From Noviluteimonas lactosilytica (GTDB lineage Bacteria > Pseudomonadota > Gammaproteobacteria > Xanthomonadales > Xanthomonadaceae), in contig NZ_JAJGAK010000001.1 of the NCBI RefSeq assembly GCF_020866925.1, positions 372,001 to 436,000 of the forward strand: a DNA stretch of 64,000 nucleotides. Reading direction: 5' to 3'. A model generated the notes under the pieces. The model was not told the DNA's origin. It ran no database searches and saw nothing but the letters and a program-made list of their open reading frames with translations. A program made the position numbers and the translations under genes. Below are positions 12,618 through 22,500 of the stretch, in pieces; within the stretch, counting starts at the first letter, position 1, and every line of letters begins with the position of its first letter.

Positions 12618-14396
12618 ATGCCCATGACGCCGATCCGCACGCTGCTCGCCACCGCCGTCGCCCTCGCCTGCCTCAACGCGACGCCGGCTTCCGCCGCAAA
12701 GCCTCCGAAGGAACTGACCACCGTCGCCGAGCGCTCCGGCTTCGTGCGCACGGGGCGATACGAGGAAACCATCGCGCTGTGCCACGCCTTCGCGAAGGCT
12801 TACCCGGACGCCGTGCGCTGCGAACAATTCGGCACGACGCCCGAAGGCCGCCCCATGCTGAAGCTCGTCGTCTCGCGCAGCGGCGCGCTGACGCCTGAAG
12901 CGGCACGCGCGAAGGGCCTGCCCGTCCTGCTCGTGCAAGGCGGCATCCACGCCGGCGAGATCGACGGCAAGGACGCGGGCTTCCTCGCGCTGCGCCAGAT
13001 GCTCGACGGCGAGCAGGCGAAGGGCGCGCTCGAGAAGCAGGTGATCGTCTTCGTCCCCGTCTTCAACATCGACGGCCACGAGCGTTTCGCGAAGAACAAC
13101 CGCCCCAACCAGCGCGGTCCCGAGGAAATGGGCTGGCGCGTGACCGCGCAGAACTACAACCTCAACCGCGACTACGCGAAGGCCGACGCGCCGGAAATGC
13201 AGGCGATGCTGCGCCTGGTCGACGCGTGGGACCCGATCGCCTACATCGACCTGCACGTCACCGACGGCGCGAAGTTCGAACACGACGTCGCGATCCAGGT
13301 CGAGCCCGTGCACGCGGGCGACGAAGCGCTCAAGGCCGCGGGCACCGCGTTCCGCGACGCGGTCATCGCCGACGTCGCGCGCGAGGGCGGTTTGCCGCTC
13401 GCGTTCTATCCCTCGTTCGTCGAGAACGACGACCCGCAGTCCGGCTTCGTCGACGGCGTGTCGCCGCCGCGCTTCTCCACCGGCTACTTCCTCCTGCGCA
13501 ACCGCTTCGGCATGCTCGTCGAAACGCATTCGTGGCGCCCGTACAAGCATCGCGTGAAGACGACGCACGACATCGTGTTGTCGGTGGCGAACCAGATCGC
13601 CGAACACGGCGCGCAGTGGATGCGCATCGCATCCGACGCCGATGCAAAGTCGCTGGCCGCCACGCCCGTGCCGCTCGACTACAAGGCGAGCGACAAGGTG
13701 CGCACGATCGATTTCCGCGGCTACGAATACACGCGCACGCCGTCGGATGTCTCCGGCGCGCTGATGACCCACTACGACGAAACGAAGCCGCAGGTGTGGA
13801 AGCTCCCGCTGCGCGACGACGTGATCCCCGGCCGCGTCGTCGATGCACCGCGTGCTGGCTACATCGTGCCGGCCGCGCACGCGGCGTGGGTCGGCGAGAA
13901 GCTGAAGCTGCACGGCATCGAATTCCGCACGCTCGACAGCGCACACGACAAGCTCGCGACGCAGACCTTCCGCGCGACGAGCGCGAAGTTCGGCGGCAAT
14001 TCGGTCGAAGGCCACCAGCGTCTGAGCGTCGAAGGCGAGTGGAAACCGGAAGCGCGCGACATCGGCAAGGGCGCGTTGTTCGTTCCGATCGCGCAGCCGA
14101 AAGCGCGCCTGGTGATGGCGCTGCTCGAACCGCAGGCGCCCGACGCGCTCGCCGCGTGGGGCGAGTTCAACAACTTCTTCGAGCAGAAGGAGTACATGGA
14201 GGGGTACGTCGCCGAGGAAGTGGCGCGCGAGATGTTGAAGGACCCGAAGGTCAAGGCCGAGTTCGATGCCGCGTTGCAGGACGAAGCGTTCGCCAAGGAT
14301 CCGTTCGCGCGGCTGCAGTTCTTCGCGAAGCGCCACCCGTCGTGGGACGAGCGCCTGAACCTGTATCCGGTGCTGCGCGTCGACGCCGCGCCGTGA
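12618..14396 (+). CDS. secreted M14-family zinc carboxypeptidase
   Basis: A 592-aa exported metallopeptidase. A Sec signal peptide ends near TPASAA (residues 21-27). The zinc-binding HAGEID motif (HxxE) is near residue 111, with the third ligand likely in YIDLHVTDG near residue 213. A catalytic-glutamate candidate lies in MLVETHSW near residue 300. The C-terminal ~250 residues lack a recognised motif and may be a beta-rich accessory domain. It likely removes C-terminal residues from peptides in the periplasm or outside the cell. The second ATG at 12624 is an alternative start. Confidence 0.85.
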   Translation: MPMTPIRTLLATAVALACLNATPASAAKPPKELTTVAERSGFVRTGRYEETIALCHAFAKAYPDAVRCEQFGTTPEGRPMLKLVVSRSGALTPEAARAKGLPVLLVQGGIHAGEIDGKDAGFLALRQMLDGEQAKGALEKQVIVFVPVFNIDGHERFAKNNRPNQRGPEEMGWRVTAQNYNLNRDYAKADAPEMQAMLRLVDAWDPIAYIDLHVTDGAKFEHDVAIQVEPVHAGDEALKAAGTAFRDAVIADVAREGGLPLAFYPSFVENDDPQSGFVDGVSPPRFSTGYFLLRNRFGMLVETHSWRPYKHRVKTTHDIVLSVANQIAEHGAQWMRIASDADAKSLAATPVPLDYKASDKVRTIDFRGYEYTRTPSDVSGALMTHYDETKPQVWKLPLRDDVIPGRVVDAPRAGYIVPAAHAAWVGEKLKLHGIEFRTLDSAHDKLATQTFRATSAKFGGNSVEGHQRLSVEGEWKPEARDIGKGALFVPIAQPKARLVMALLEPQAPDALAAWGEFNNFFEQKEYMEGYVAEEVAREMLKDPKVKAEFDAALQDEAFAKDPFARLQFFAKRHPSWDERLNLYPVLRVDAAP

Positions 14397-14455
14397 AGGG
14401 CGCGCGGTCGCGCGGGACGGCGTACGATGCGCCGTCCCCCGGCTGGAGCGCTGCG

Positions 14456-15562
14456 ATGACGATCTTGCGATACACCGTGACGACCACGTTCGCGATCGCG
14501 GCGGTGGTCGCGCTGACAGGTTGTCCGGAGAAAGCAGCGACGCAGGAAACACCGCCGGCGACCTCCGCGACCGCGGCGGCCACGCCGACCCCTGCGACCA
14601 CCGCGGACGCACCGATTCCCACCGAGTCGAACTTCATCCACGGCAGCGCGTTCTTCCTCGAACGCCTCAAGCTGCCGCCGGGCGCCGACTTCACCGTGCA
14701 GCTCATCGACAACCAGCTCGCCGACACGCCGAAGGCGGTGATCGCCGAGACGACGCTCGAAGACGTCGCCGGTCCTCCGTACGACTTCTCGCTGCAGTTC
14801 GATCCCGCGAATATCCGTCCGGGCGGCATGTATGGCCTGCACGCGAGCCTGCGCGGCGTCGACGGCGATCTGTTGTTCAACACGCCCGAGCGCGTCGCGG
14901 TGACGCCGGGCGATCCGAAGGTCGTCGAGTTCCGGCTGTTCCGCGTGAGCGCGGGCGATCAGCCTGCCCCTGCCGGCGACGTGCGCCGCAGCGTGTGGAC
15001 GTGCGGCGACATGACGTTCGAGGCGGCGTTCGACGTTCCCGGCGAGCGCGTCGACCTGGCATTGCCGAGCGGCAAGTTGTCGCTGCCGCTCGCGCAATCC
15101 GCGTCGGGTGCGCGCTACGCCGACCACCTCGGCAACGAGTTCTGGACCAAGGGCGGCGAAGCCACGCTCACGCGCCAGGGCGGCGGCGAGAAGCTGCAAT
15201 GCGTGCAACAGGACGCGGCGCCCGAAGCCGGCTCGCCTTGGGATCGCGCGAAGCAACGTGGCGTCGCGTTCCGCGCCATCGGCCAGGAACCGGGTTGGGT
15301 CGTCGACGTCGGCCAGGGTGAATCGCCGACGCTGCACGCGCAACTCGACTACGGCAAGCGCACGGTCGATGTCGCGCAGGCGACGGCGTTGTCGGGGTTG
15401 CTCGGCTTCGCGGGCAAGGACGCGGGCGGCGCGAAGGTGCGGCTGGTGCTGGAACGCAAGGAGTGCGTCGACATCATGAGCGGGGAGAAATTCCCGGTCG
15501 ATGCGAAGCTCGAAGTCGCTGGGAATACGTATCGCGGGTGCGGGCGATTCCTGCGGGAGTGA
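14456..15562 (+). CDS. three-module lipoprotein: YbaY-like + MliC-like + COG3650-like
   Basis: A 368-aa lipoprotein with lipobox LTGC near residue 23, then a Thr/Pro/Ala linker. Module 1 (about 55-165: IHGSAFFLERLKLPPGADF, YDFSLQFDPANIRPGG) resembles the YbaY/type III secretion pilotin-like domain. Module 2 (about 180-260: VWTCGDMTFEAAFD, GEATLTRQGGG) resembles MliC, the C-type lysozyme inhibitor. Module 3 (about 275-368: RAIGQEPGWVVDVGQ, ECVDIMSGEKFPVDAKLE, YRGCGRFL) resembles the COG3650 periplasmic domain. An outer-membrane-anchored lysozyme-resistance or envelope-stress role is inferred. The ATG at 14456 is preceded by GGAG. Confidence 0.82.
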   Translation: MTILRYTVTTTFAIAAVVALTGCPEKAATQETPPATSATAAATPTPATTADAPIPTESNFIHGSAFFLERLKLPPGADFTVQLIDNQLADTPKAVIAETTLEDVAGPPYDFSLQFDPANIRPGGMYGLHASLRGVDGDLLFNTPERVAVTPGDPKVVEFRLFRVSAGDQPAPAGDVRRSVWTCGDMTFEAAFDVPGERVDLALPSGKLSLPLAQSASGARYADHLGNEFWTKGGEATLTRQGGGEKLQCVQQDAAPEAGSPWDRAKQRGVAFRAIGQEPGWVVDVGQGESPTLHAQLDYGKRTVDVAQATALSGLLGFAGKDAGGAKVRLVLERKECVDIMSGEKFPVDAKLEVAGNTYRGCGRFLRE

Positions 15563-15600
15563 TGCGCCGGCGTTCGTGATGCGTCGGCGTTCGTGAGGCG

Positions 15601-16203
15601 TCAGCAGTTCTCGTACTTCCAGTTGCGACGCTTGCCTTCGGCCATCCACTCGACCGCCTGCGCGAGGCGGCTCGCGCGCGTCGCTTCGCGCTTGGCCTCG
15701 GTGATCCATTCGACATAGTCGCGTTGCGCGCTCGGCGGGAACGACTCGAAGGTCTTGCGCGCCTTCGCGCTCTTCTTCAACGCGGCAACGAGATCCTCTG
15801 GCACTTCCGGCGGCGGCTTTGGCGTTGCGGCCTTGCGCGCAGTGGGCGTCTTCTCCAGGTTCAACGCCATCGCCTTGCGGATGTGCGCGAGCAGCGTCTT
15901 TTTCGGCGGCAAGTCCTTGACCGACGTCAGCTTGCCGTAGCTGCCCATGCCGTCGCGCGGCTCACCCTCGCCCACCACCAGCGCGTGCTTCCAGTAACCG
16001 AACGACGCGTGCTGCTTGAACGCCGCCATCCCTGCGAGGATCGCGCCGCCGTACATGAAGGTGGGCATGCTCCACTTCATGGTTTCTTCGACGTCGGGGC
16101 AGGCCTCGTGGACGAGTGCGCGGACGTGCTCGAGGATGGGGCGTGCGAAGTCGGCTTGCTTCGCGATGTAGGCGTCGATGCGGGGGTCGGTCTTCATATC
16201 CAC
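15601..16203 (-). CDS. YdeI/OmpD-associated family protein (DUF1801 + OmdA-like)
   Basis: A 200-aa cytosolic protein. The N-terminal DUF1801-type fold contains ILEHVRALVHEACPDVEET and KWSMPTFMYGGAILAGMAAF. The C-terminal part, PEVPEDLVAALKKSAKAR then FPPSAQRDYVEWITEAKREA, matches the OmdA/YdeI helical domain. Molecular function is not established for the family. It lies immediately downstream of the toxin-island candidate immunity gene on the same strand (1 nt gap), but its composition is that of the host genome, so I place it outside the island. Confidence 0.88.
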   Translation of the reverse strand: MDMKTDPRIDAYIAKQADFARPILEHVRALVHEACPDVEETMKWSMPTFMYGGAILAGMAAFKQHASFGYWKHALVVGEGEPRDGMGSYGKLTSVKDLPPKKTLLAHIRKAMALNLEKTPTARKAATPKPPPEVPEDLVAALKKSAKARKTFESFPPSAQRDYVEWITEAKREATRASRLAQAVEWMAEGKRRNWKYENC

Positions 16204-16204
16204 A

Positions 16205-16507
16205 CTAGTCTGTGCAAACTATGAAGCTGTTGGTGTACGTATTGTCCTTCTGCAATGTGTAGGTCTCATAGTTCCCACCGCACGTAAAGTCCGGAGCGTC
16301 ATTCAGGCAAATGAGGTAATTGCCCGAACTGTCGACGTACCACTTCGCACCAGGATCGCCGAAAAGGTACTCCTTAAATGGCTTGCTTCGGTCTGGAGAA
16401 ACGAGTTCCCACCGATGCTTGTCAATATCGAAGCCGCAACCATCTCTATCCGCGCTGGCGCACGACGAGCATAACGTCAGGACAACTGCTGCAACGAGCG
16501 ATCTCAT
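16205..16507 (-). CDS. candidate periplasmic immunity protein for the RHS tip toxin
   Basis: A 100-aa protein I do not recognise by family. The ATG at 16507 overlaps the toxin stop in ATGA, implying translational coupling; an ATG 9 nt upstream is also in frame. A Sec signal peptide (MRSLVAAVVLTLC) ends near CASA, followed by about 80 residues with four cysteines (DGCGF, LICLND, FTCGG, IVCTD) consistent with disulfides outside the cytoplasm. Base composition is clearly AT-richer than its neighbours, as in the toxin tip. In polymorphic toxin loci the gene directly after the toxin is usually its immunity gene. That role is inference from position, coupling and export signal. Confidence 0.6.
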   Translation of the reverse strand: MRSLVAAVVLTLCSSCASADRDGCGFDIDKHRWELVSPDRSKPFKEYLFGDPGAKWYVDSSGNYLICLNDAPDFTCGGNYETYTLQKDNTYTNSFIVCTD

Positions 16508-19500
16508 GGCGTCCATCCTTCACCGAGTGCGCCGCAGCCTTCCCAGTTCACTCCGCACATGTGGTCACGTTGACTTCTAAAGCCGGGAATCTTATCCGGG
16601 CCATACCAGTGGTTGCCCTTGCCATCAAACATGTATACCCCGATGAAGGTCTTCGGAAACCGTTTGCGGAGGTTGTCGTAGGTGGTCTTGTCTTGAGTCG
16701 AAAACCCTCCCGTATCCGGATGCGAGTGATTGATCGCCACGAGCCCATCGACCGCGCCGAAGTCCCAGTTAATTCGTGAGCGATTCCTGCTGGTTACAAC
16801 CATGCTGTTATACCAAGTGGATTCACCATCAGCGGTCGGCTTGCCCTGTATGGTCGCAACACCGTACTCGTAAACTGTTCCGGATTGTTCTTTCGCCAGA
16901 GTTGCTGCCTGCTCCCCTGCCGCGAGAGCTGCTTCCAAAGATGTGAACTCGTTAAGGGGTTTGCCGTTCTCGTCGTAGAAGATTGGCTTGTTGATGTCCC
17001 CTACGATCTTCCTACCTCGGACTCCGGCGCCAGTAACAACAATGTCGCTATCTTGGTTTGCACCACTGCTCATGGCTCCCTGGATCGCGCCACTAATCGC
17101 GCCGTTGACAAACTTGCCGCCTGTCGCTTCGGAGATAGCTCCGCCAATAAGCGCTCCCAACGTAGCGTTCGCTACCCTGGTTCCACCGCCGACGTGAGGC
17201 ATGAACGCGGCAGTCAACCCAGCTGCAGCGAAGGCATGGCCGAAGTTGCCACCCTGCAGACTTTCGACAACGCCACCACTCAATGCCTGCAATGCGATGC
17301 GAGCTGCGCCTCCCAGATCTGCCGCCGCAACGCCGACGCCGAATGAGGCCATCGCCGTAAACGCGCCGAGAATGCCGCCTTTCATCGTCCCGGAACTGAT
17401 GGCGCCGGCCGCGAAGCCGCCCGCTACTGCAATCGCGGCTGCGGATGCCCCACTGAGGCCACCGATGGTCCACCAACCTGCAGCCGCTCCACCGGTCCAG
17501 ACGCTGATGACAAGCGCCGCCACCTGCCGCAACGCATTCTGCTCCTTCACCCCCCACATCCCCGTCGGATCCGTATAGGTCAACGGGTTGTTGAACACAT
17601 ACGTGTACGCGTTCCAGCTTTGCATGTTGCCTGGCGACTGGATCACCGGGTCTGCCTGCATGAAGCGCCCCACGAGCGAGTCGTAAAGGCGCCCGCCCAT
17701 GTGGACCGCGAACGTCCTGTACGCGCCGTCGATGCTTTCGTGCCCGGTGAAGCCGCGCGTGGTGTACTCCGGCGAATACACGTCGCCCTGCAGGAGCGCG
17801 TCGTCCGGATTGCGCTTCTCACCGAAGGCGTCGAAGTCGCGCTTCTGCACCACGACGCCGTTGCCATCGACGATCCTGACGATCGAGCCGAGTTGGTCCT
17901 TGAACGCGTAGCGCGTGCTCGCAACACCGCCGACGACATCCTGGACGACATCGCCGACGTAACGGCGATACGTGGTGATGCCCCCGTTGATGATCACCTC
18001 GACGTTGCCGAAGTACAGCGTGCGCTTGCTGCCGTCTTCGCGCTTGTAGCGGTTGCCGTCCGGGCCGTACCAGAAGCGCGTCCGCTGGGAAGGCGAACCG
18101 TTGATGTCCCCGAGCGTGATCTCGTAGCCCTTGTCGTCGAGGGTGTACTTCACACCTCGGTTCAGCCAAGACGTCGGCACATCGCTGCGGATCTTCGTGA
18201 GCTGGTTGCCGTGATCGTCGTACGTGATGTACGTCGTGGTGTTGTATCCGACCAGTTGATGCGGACCGAACACCGACGTCGAGCCGCCACCCGGGAGACC
18301 ATCCGCGCCGCAGCCGGCACGTCCTCCGTACGTGTAGAAGATGGTCTGGTTCCACTCCTTCTTCTGGCAGATGTTGCCGAGCTTGTCGTACACGAACGAC
18401 TGCGACACGACGCCGGTGGCGGCGAACTTGGCTTCGAGCAACCGATCCAGTTCGTCGTAGGTGAAGGTCTCCATCGTTCGACCTTCTTTCACCAGCGTGT
18501 GCAGATTGCCGTTCCCGTCCCAGCCGTAGGCCTCGTTCATCAGGTCGCAGACAGCGGTGCCCTTGTTCGCGCACAACTGTTCGAGTCGACCGGTCAATGA
18601 ATCGTAGGTCCGAGTGATGGTCATCGGACCGCCGGGCGCACGCGTTTCGCGGAGCGAGTGACCGAACGCATCTGTCTCCTGCGTGCGCTGCCAACTGGTC
18701 GAGCACGCGGCGAGATTGTCGCCGGCGCTGCTCTCGCAGATCGCCGCCGCGAAGCCGCGCGAGTTGAACTCGGTTTTGGTCCAGCGTCCGCTGACGTCCT
18801 GCGCGCGGAACGGGCGGCTCTTCGCGTCGTAGGCGACGGCGGTGGAATAAGCGACGCCATCGATGGTCGTCGTGCTCGACAGCGGCCGCCCCATCACGTC
18901 GTAGCCGAACGTGCGCTGGAAATCGACCTCCGTCCCCGCCTGTCCCACCAGGTCCATGTACTGGCCGATGATTTCCTCGGATGCCACCTTGCCCACGCCG
19001 CCCGCCGCGGTATCGAACACCGTCGTCGACTGCGATTCGACGACGCCATCGGCACGCTTCACCGTCTTGCGCCAGGCGCGACCGCGCGCATCGATGTCGT
19101 AGTCGATGCGATTGCCGGCCGCATCCCACTGCGCAACCAATTCGCCCGCCGGGTTGTAGGCAAAGTTGGTGACGCCGGAGTCGGGATCGCTCTGCCAGAT
19201 CTTGCGTCCGAGCGCGTCGTAGGCCCAGCTGTTGATCACCGCGCCGCGCGCCGCCGAAGCCGTGCGGCTGATCGACCGCAACGTGCCGTCGGCGTTGTAG
19301 AAGTAGTCGAGCTGCGTATCGAATGCATCCTTGATGTAGCGCAGTTCGCCCTTACCGTTGCGCAACTCCAGACGTGGGTTGCCGCGCGCGTCGGTGATCG
19401 TGGTGAACATCTGGTTGTAGTACGTGGCGACTTCGCTGCCGTCGGGCCCGGTCGTCAGCACGACGCGGCCCAATGTGTCGTACACCGACTGCGTCGACGG

Positions 19501-22500
19501 CTTGCCGAGGCAGACGGCCGCCAGGCCCAGCGAGTCGATGTTGGCGAGCGCTCCTGCGATGAAGAAGGGATTGGTGACGCGCGAGGGCTTGCCGGACTCC
19601 TCGTACGCGGTACACACCGCGCTGAGTTCCTTGTTCACCAAGGCAGTATTGAAGGTCTCCTTGACCGTCATCACCTCGCGGCCCAGTGCATCGAAGTAAG
19701 ACCAGGACATCGGCCCCGCATCCGACCAGCTGCGCACGCGGTACTTCGCACCGTCGGGGCATGTCACGCGATTGGTGCCCGTGCCGCACCAGCGATAGGT
19801 CACCGTCGTCGAGATGCCGCCCGTGCCCGGCGTGCCGCTGTCGCCGGTTTCGGTCCACGTCGCATAGGGGCGACCCAACGCACCGAATTGCGCGGCGCTG
19901 ATGTTGCCGTTGACGTCGGTCGCTTGCGTCACGTTGCCGAAGATGTCGCGCGAAGCGACGACCGACGTTTGCTTCTCGACGGTTGCCGTGCCGTTCCAGA
20001 ACGGCTCGTACGTCGCGACAGGGTAACGGCTCTCCGCGTCGTACACCGTGCGCGCGTAACGCTCGATGGTGTTCGCACTCGCCGGATGGAAGCTGATCGA
20101 CGTATCGCAACCGGTCGACGGGTTCGCGCAGGTCATCGACGCGGTGACGTTGCCGTAGACATCGAACGTCTTCTGCTTGCGCAGGTCCTGGTCCACCACA
20201 CCCGGCTGGATGCGCTCGGAAATCAGCATCCCGCCCGTGTTCGCGTCGTAGGTGAAGGCGGTGTTGCGAACGACGTCGGGCACGCCCGAGCGTCGATGGG
20301 TCACCACCGATCCGGTCAGGCGGCCGAGCCACCAGTACGTGTTGTTGTCGCTGTACGTATTGCTCGTCAGGATCGTCGACGTCAGCGTTTCGGTGCTGTA
20401 CCACGTCGTGTACGTCTCGGCCTGCGTCGTCGCGACGTTGCCGTTGGCGCCGTACGTGAAGTCCGTTTCGACGCGGCTGCTCGCCGCGCCCGTCGTCGGG
20501 TCGTATAGCCGTTCACTCGTGCTGTTGGTGCGCACGTGCACTGGTTTCTGCGTCCCCGGCACGAATGCCGTGATCGTCGTGGCCGCCGACTCGGTATCCG
20601 ATTCGTAGACCTGTGTGTTCAGGCTGAACGTGGTGGCGGTGAAAGCAGGCAATGCCGCGCCCGGCTCGGCGAAACATGCGTCCTGCTTCGGGTCGTTGAG
20701 ACAGGCCTCGACCGCGAACGTCGAGAAGCGCGACTTCCTGGTCGACACCGGCATTCCGGTGTACGGGAAGCGTTGCTCGTAGTTCGTCTGGGTGGCGACG
20801 CCGCCGCTCATGTGGTTCGGATCGAACGAGTACACCTGCTCGAAGCCCAGGAACCCGCGCCCGCCGGCCTGGATGCGCGCACCGGCGTAGCGGTAGTACA
20901 CCGATGCCATCGCGTTCGGATCGCCATCGACCGGCGCGCTGCTCGATGCCTTCGCCACCACGTAGCTCGGCGCGATGAAGTCCAGCGTCGGCGCGCCGCG
21001 GCCCGAGTTGAACGCATCGCGCGACGTGGCACGACGCACATGCACCTTGCCGTTGGTCAACGCCGCGTATTGGAGATCGGTGCGCGAACCGAGGCCGTTG
21101 ACGACCGAGGTGATCACGTCGCGCGGCTTGCCGACCGCCGTCGCCGCCGACTGCGAGCGCACGAAGTTCGGACTCGATGTGCCGAACGAGATCGTGAAGT
21201 AGTCGAGCGCACCGTCGCCGTCGAGGTCGTTGAACATCGTGGCGTATTGCTTCGGATCGCAGGGGTCGCCGAGGCACGCGATCGCCTGGTTGCCCGGGAT
21301 CTGCGCGGATGGGCCGAAGCCACCCGCGCGCAACGCCGGGCGCTGGCGCCAGCGCCACGGGTTCGTCATCGCTTGCCACTCGACGTAGACCAGATCGCTG
21401 CGACCGTCGCCGTTCACGTCGACCAGGCGCGCTATGTCGGACTTCGGCAACGTGCCGATGTCCACGTAGGGCAGGAAGCCGCGCCCCGTGTTCAACGCGT
21501 AAACGAACATGCCATCGGGGCTTTCATTGGCTCGGACGTAGACGAGGTCCGTCAGGCCGTCGCCGTTGATGTCGCCGAAGAGGAGATTCCGGCTGTTGGT
21601 GCCGCCGCCTTGCAGGATCGTGTTCTTGTAGAGGAGCGGATCGTCGCCGATGTTGGTGAACTGGATGTTGGTCGCCGTGATCGACTTGACGCGGCCCGGC
21701 AACGTGTAAACGACGCCCGTGCGGCGCGAGCAGGATTCCTGATCCGGATCACGCGGATTTGGCGGCGGACAATAGACCGTGCCGTCGTCGTAGGTGACGC
21801 TCTTCTCGAAGATGATGTCCGACGCGGCATCGCCATCGAAATCAACCAGGCGCGTCTTGTCGGGCATGACGGGCACGCCCGCGCTGTAGGCGCAGGTGCC
21901 AGCGACGGCTTCCGCAGGACAGACGAGTGGCTGCTCGGTGGTGAAGGAAATCGTGCGCTCCGCTCCCCAGACCCACGTCGCCCCGCTGCGCGTCATCAGT
22001 CGCACGCGGTAGGTGTTGTCCGCGAGTTTGTACATCACGTCGAGCAGGCCGTCGCCGTTGAAATCGGTCAGCAGCGGATGCGTCGGATTGGTGTATGCCC
22101 CCGCCACGTACGTCACCGGGATCGGCACGCTCGCCAGCAGGTTCGTGTTGCCGAACGGATCCGCGACGTCGCCTTGCGATGCGTAGAGGAAGTAGTTCTG
22201 GCCAAGCGCGCCCGCGGCGAAGAAATCGTCCCGGCCGTCGCCGTTGTAGTCGAACAACTGCCAGCTGTCGCCGCCGAGGCTCGACATCAGTTCCGTCGGC
22301 GTGCAGCCCGCGAGGACTGGCGTTCGGAACGTCTGCTGCGTGCCGTCGAACGTGCCGAACGACACCATGATGTGTTCGGTCGGGCAGGTTTCGCCGGTCG
22401 ACCCGTCCTTCAGCCACACCAGGTCGGGACGGCCATCGCCGTCGACGTCGCCGAGCTTGAAGCCTTCGAATTTCAACAGGCTGCCGAACAGAGAAGGCAC

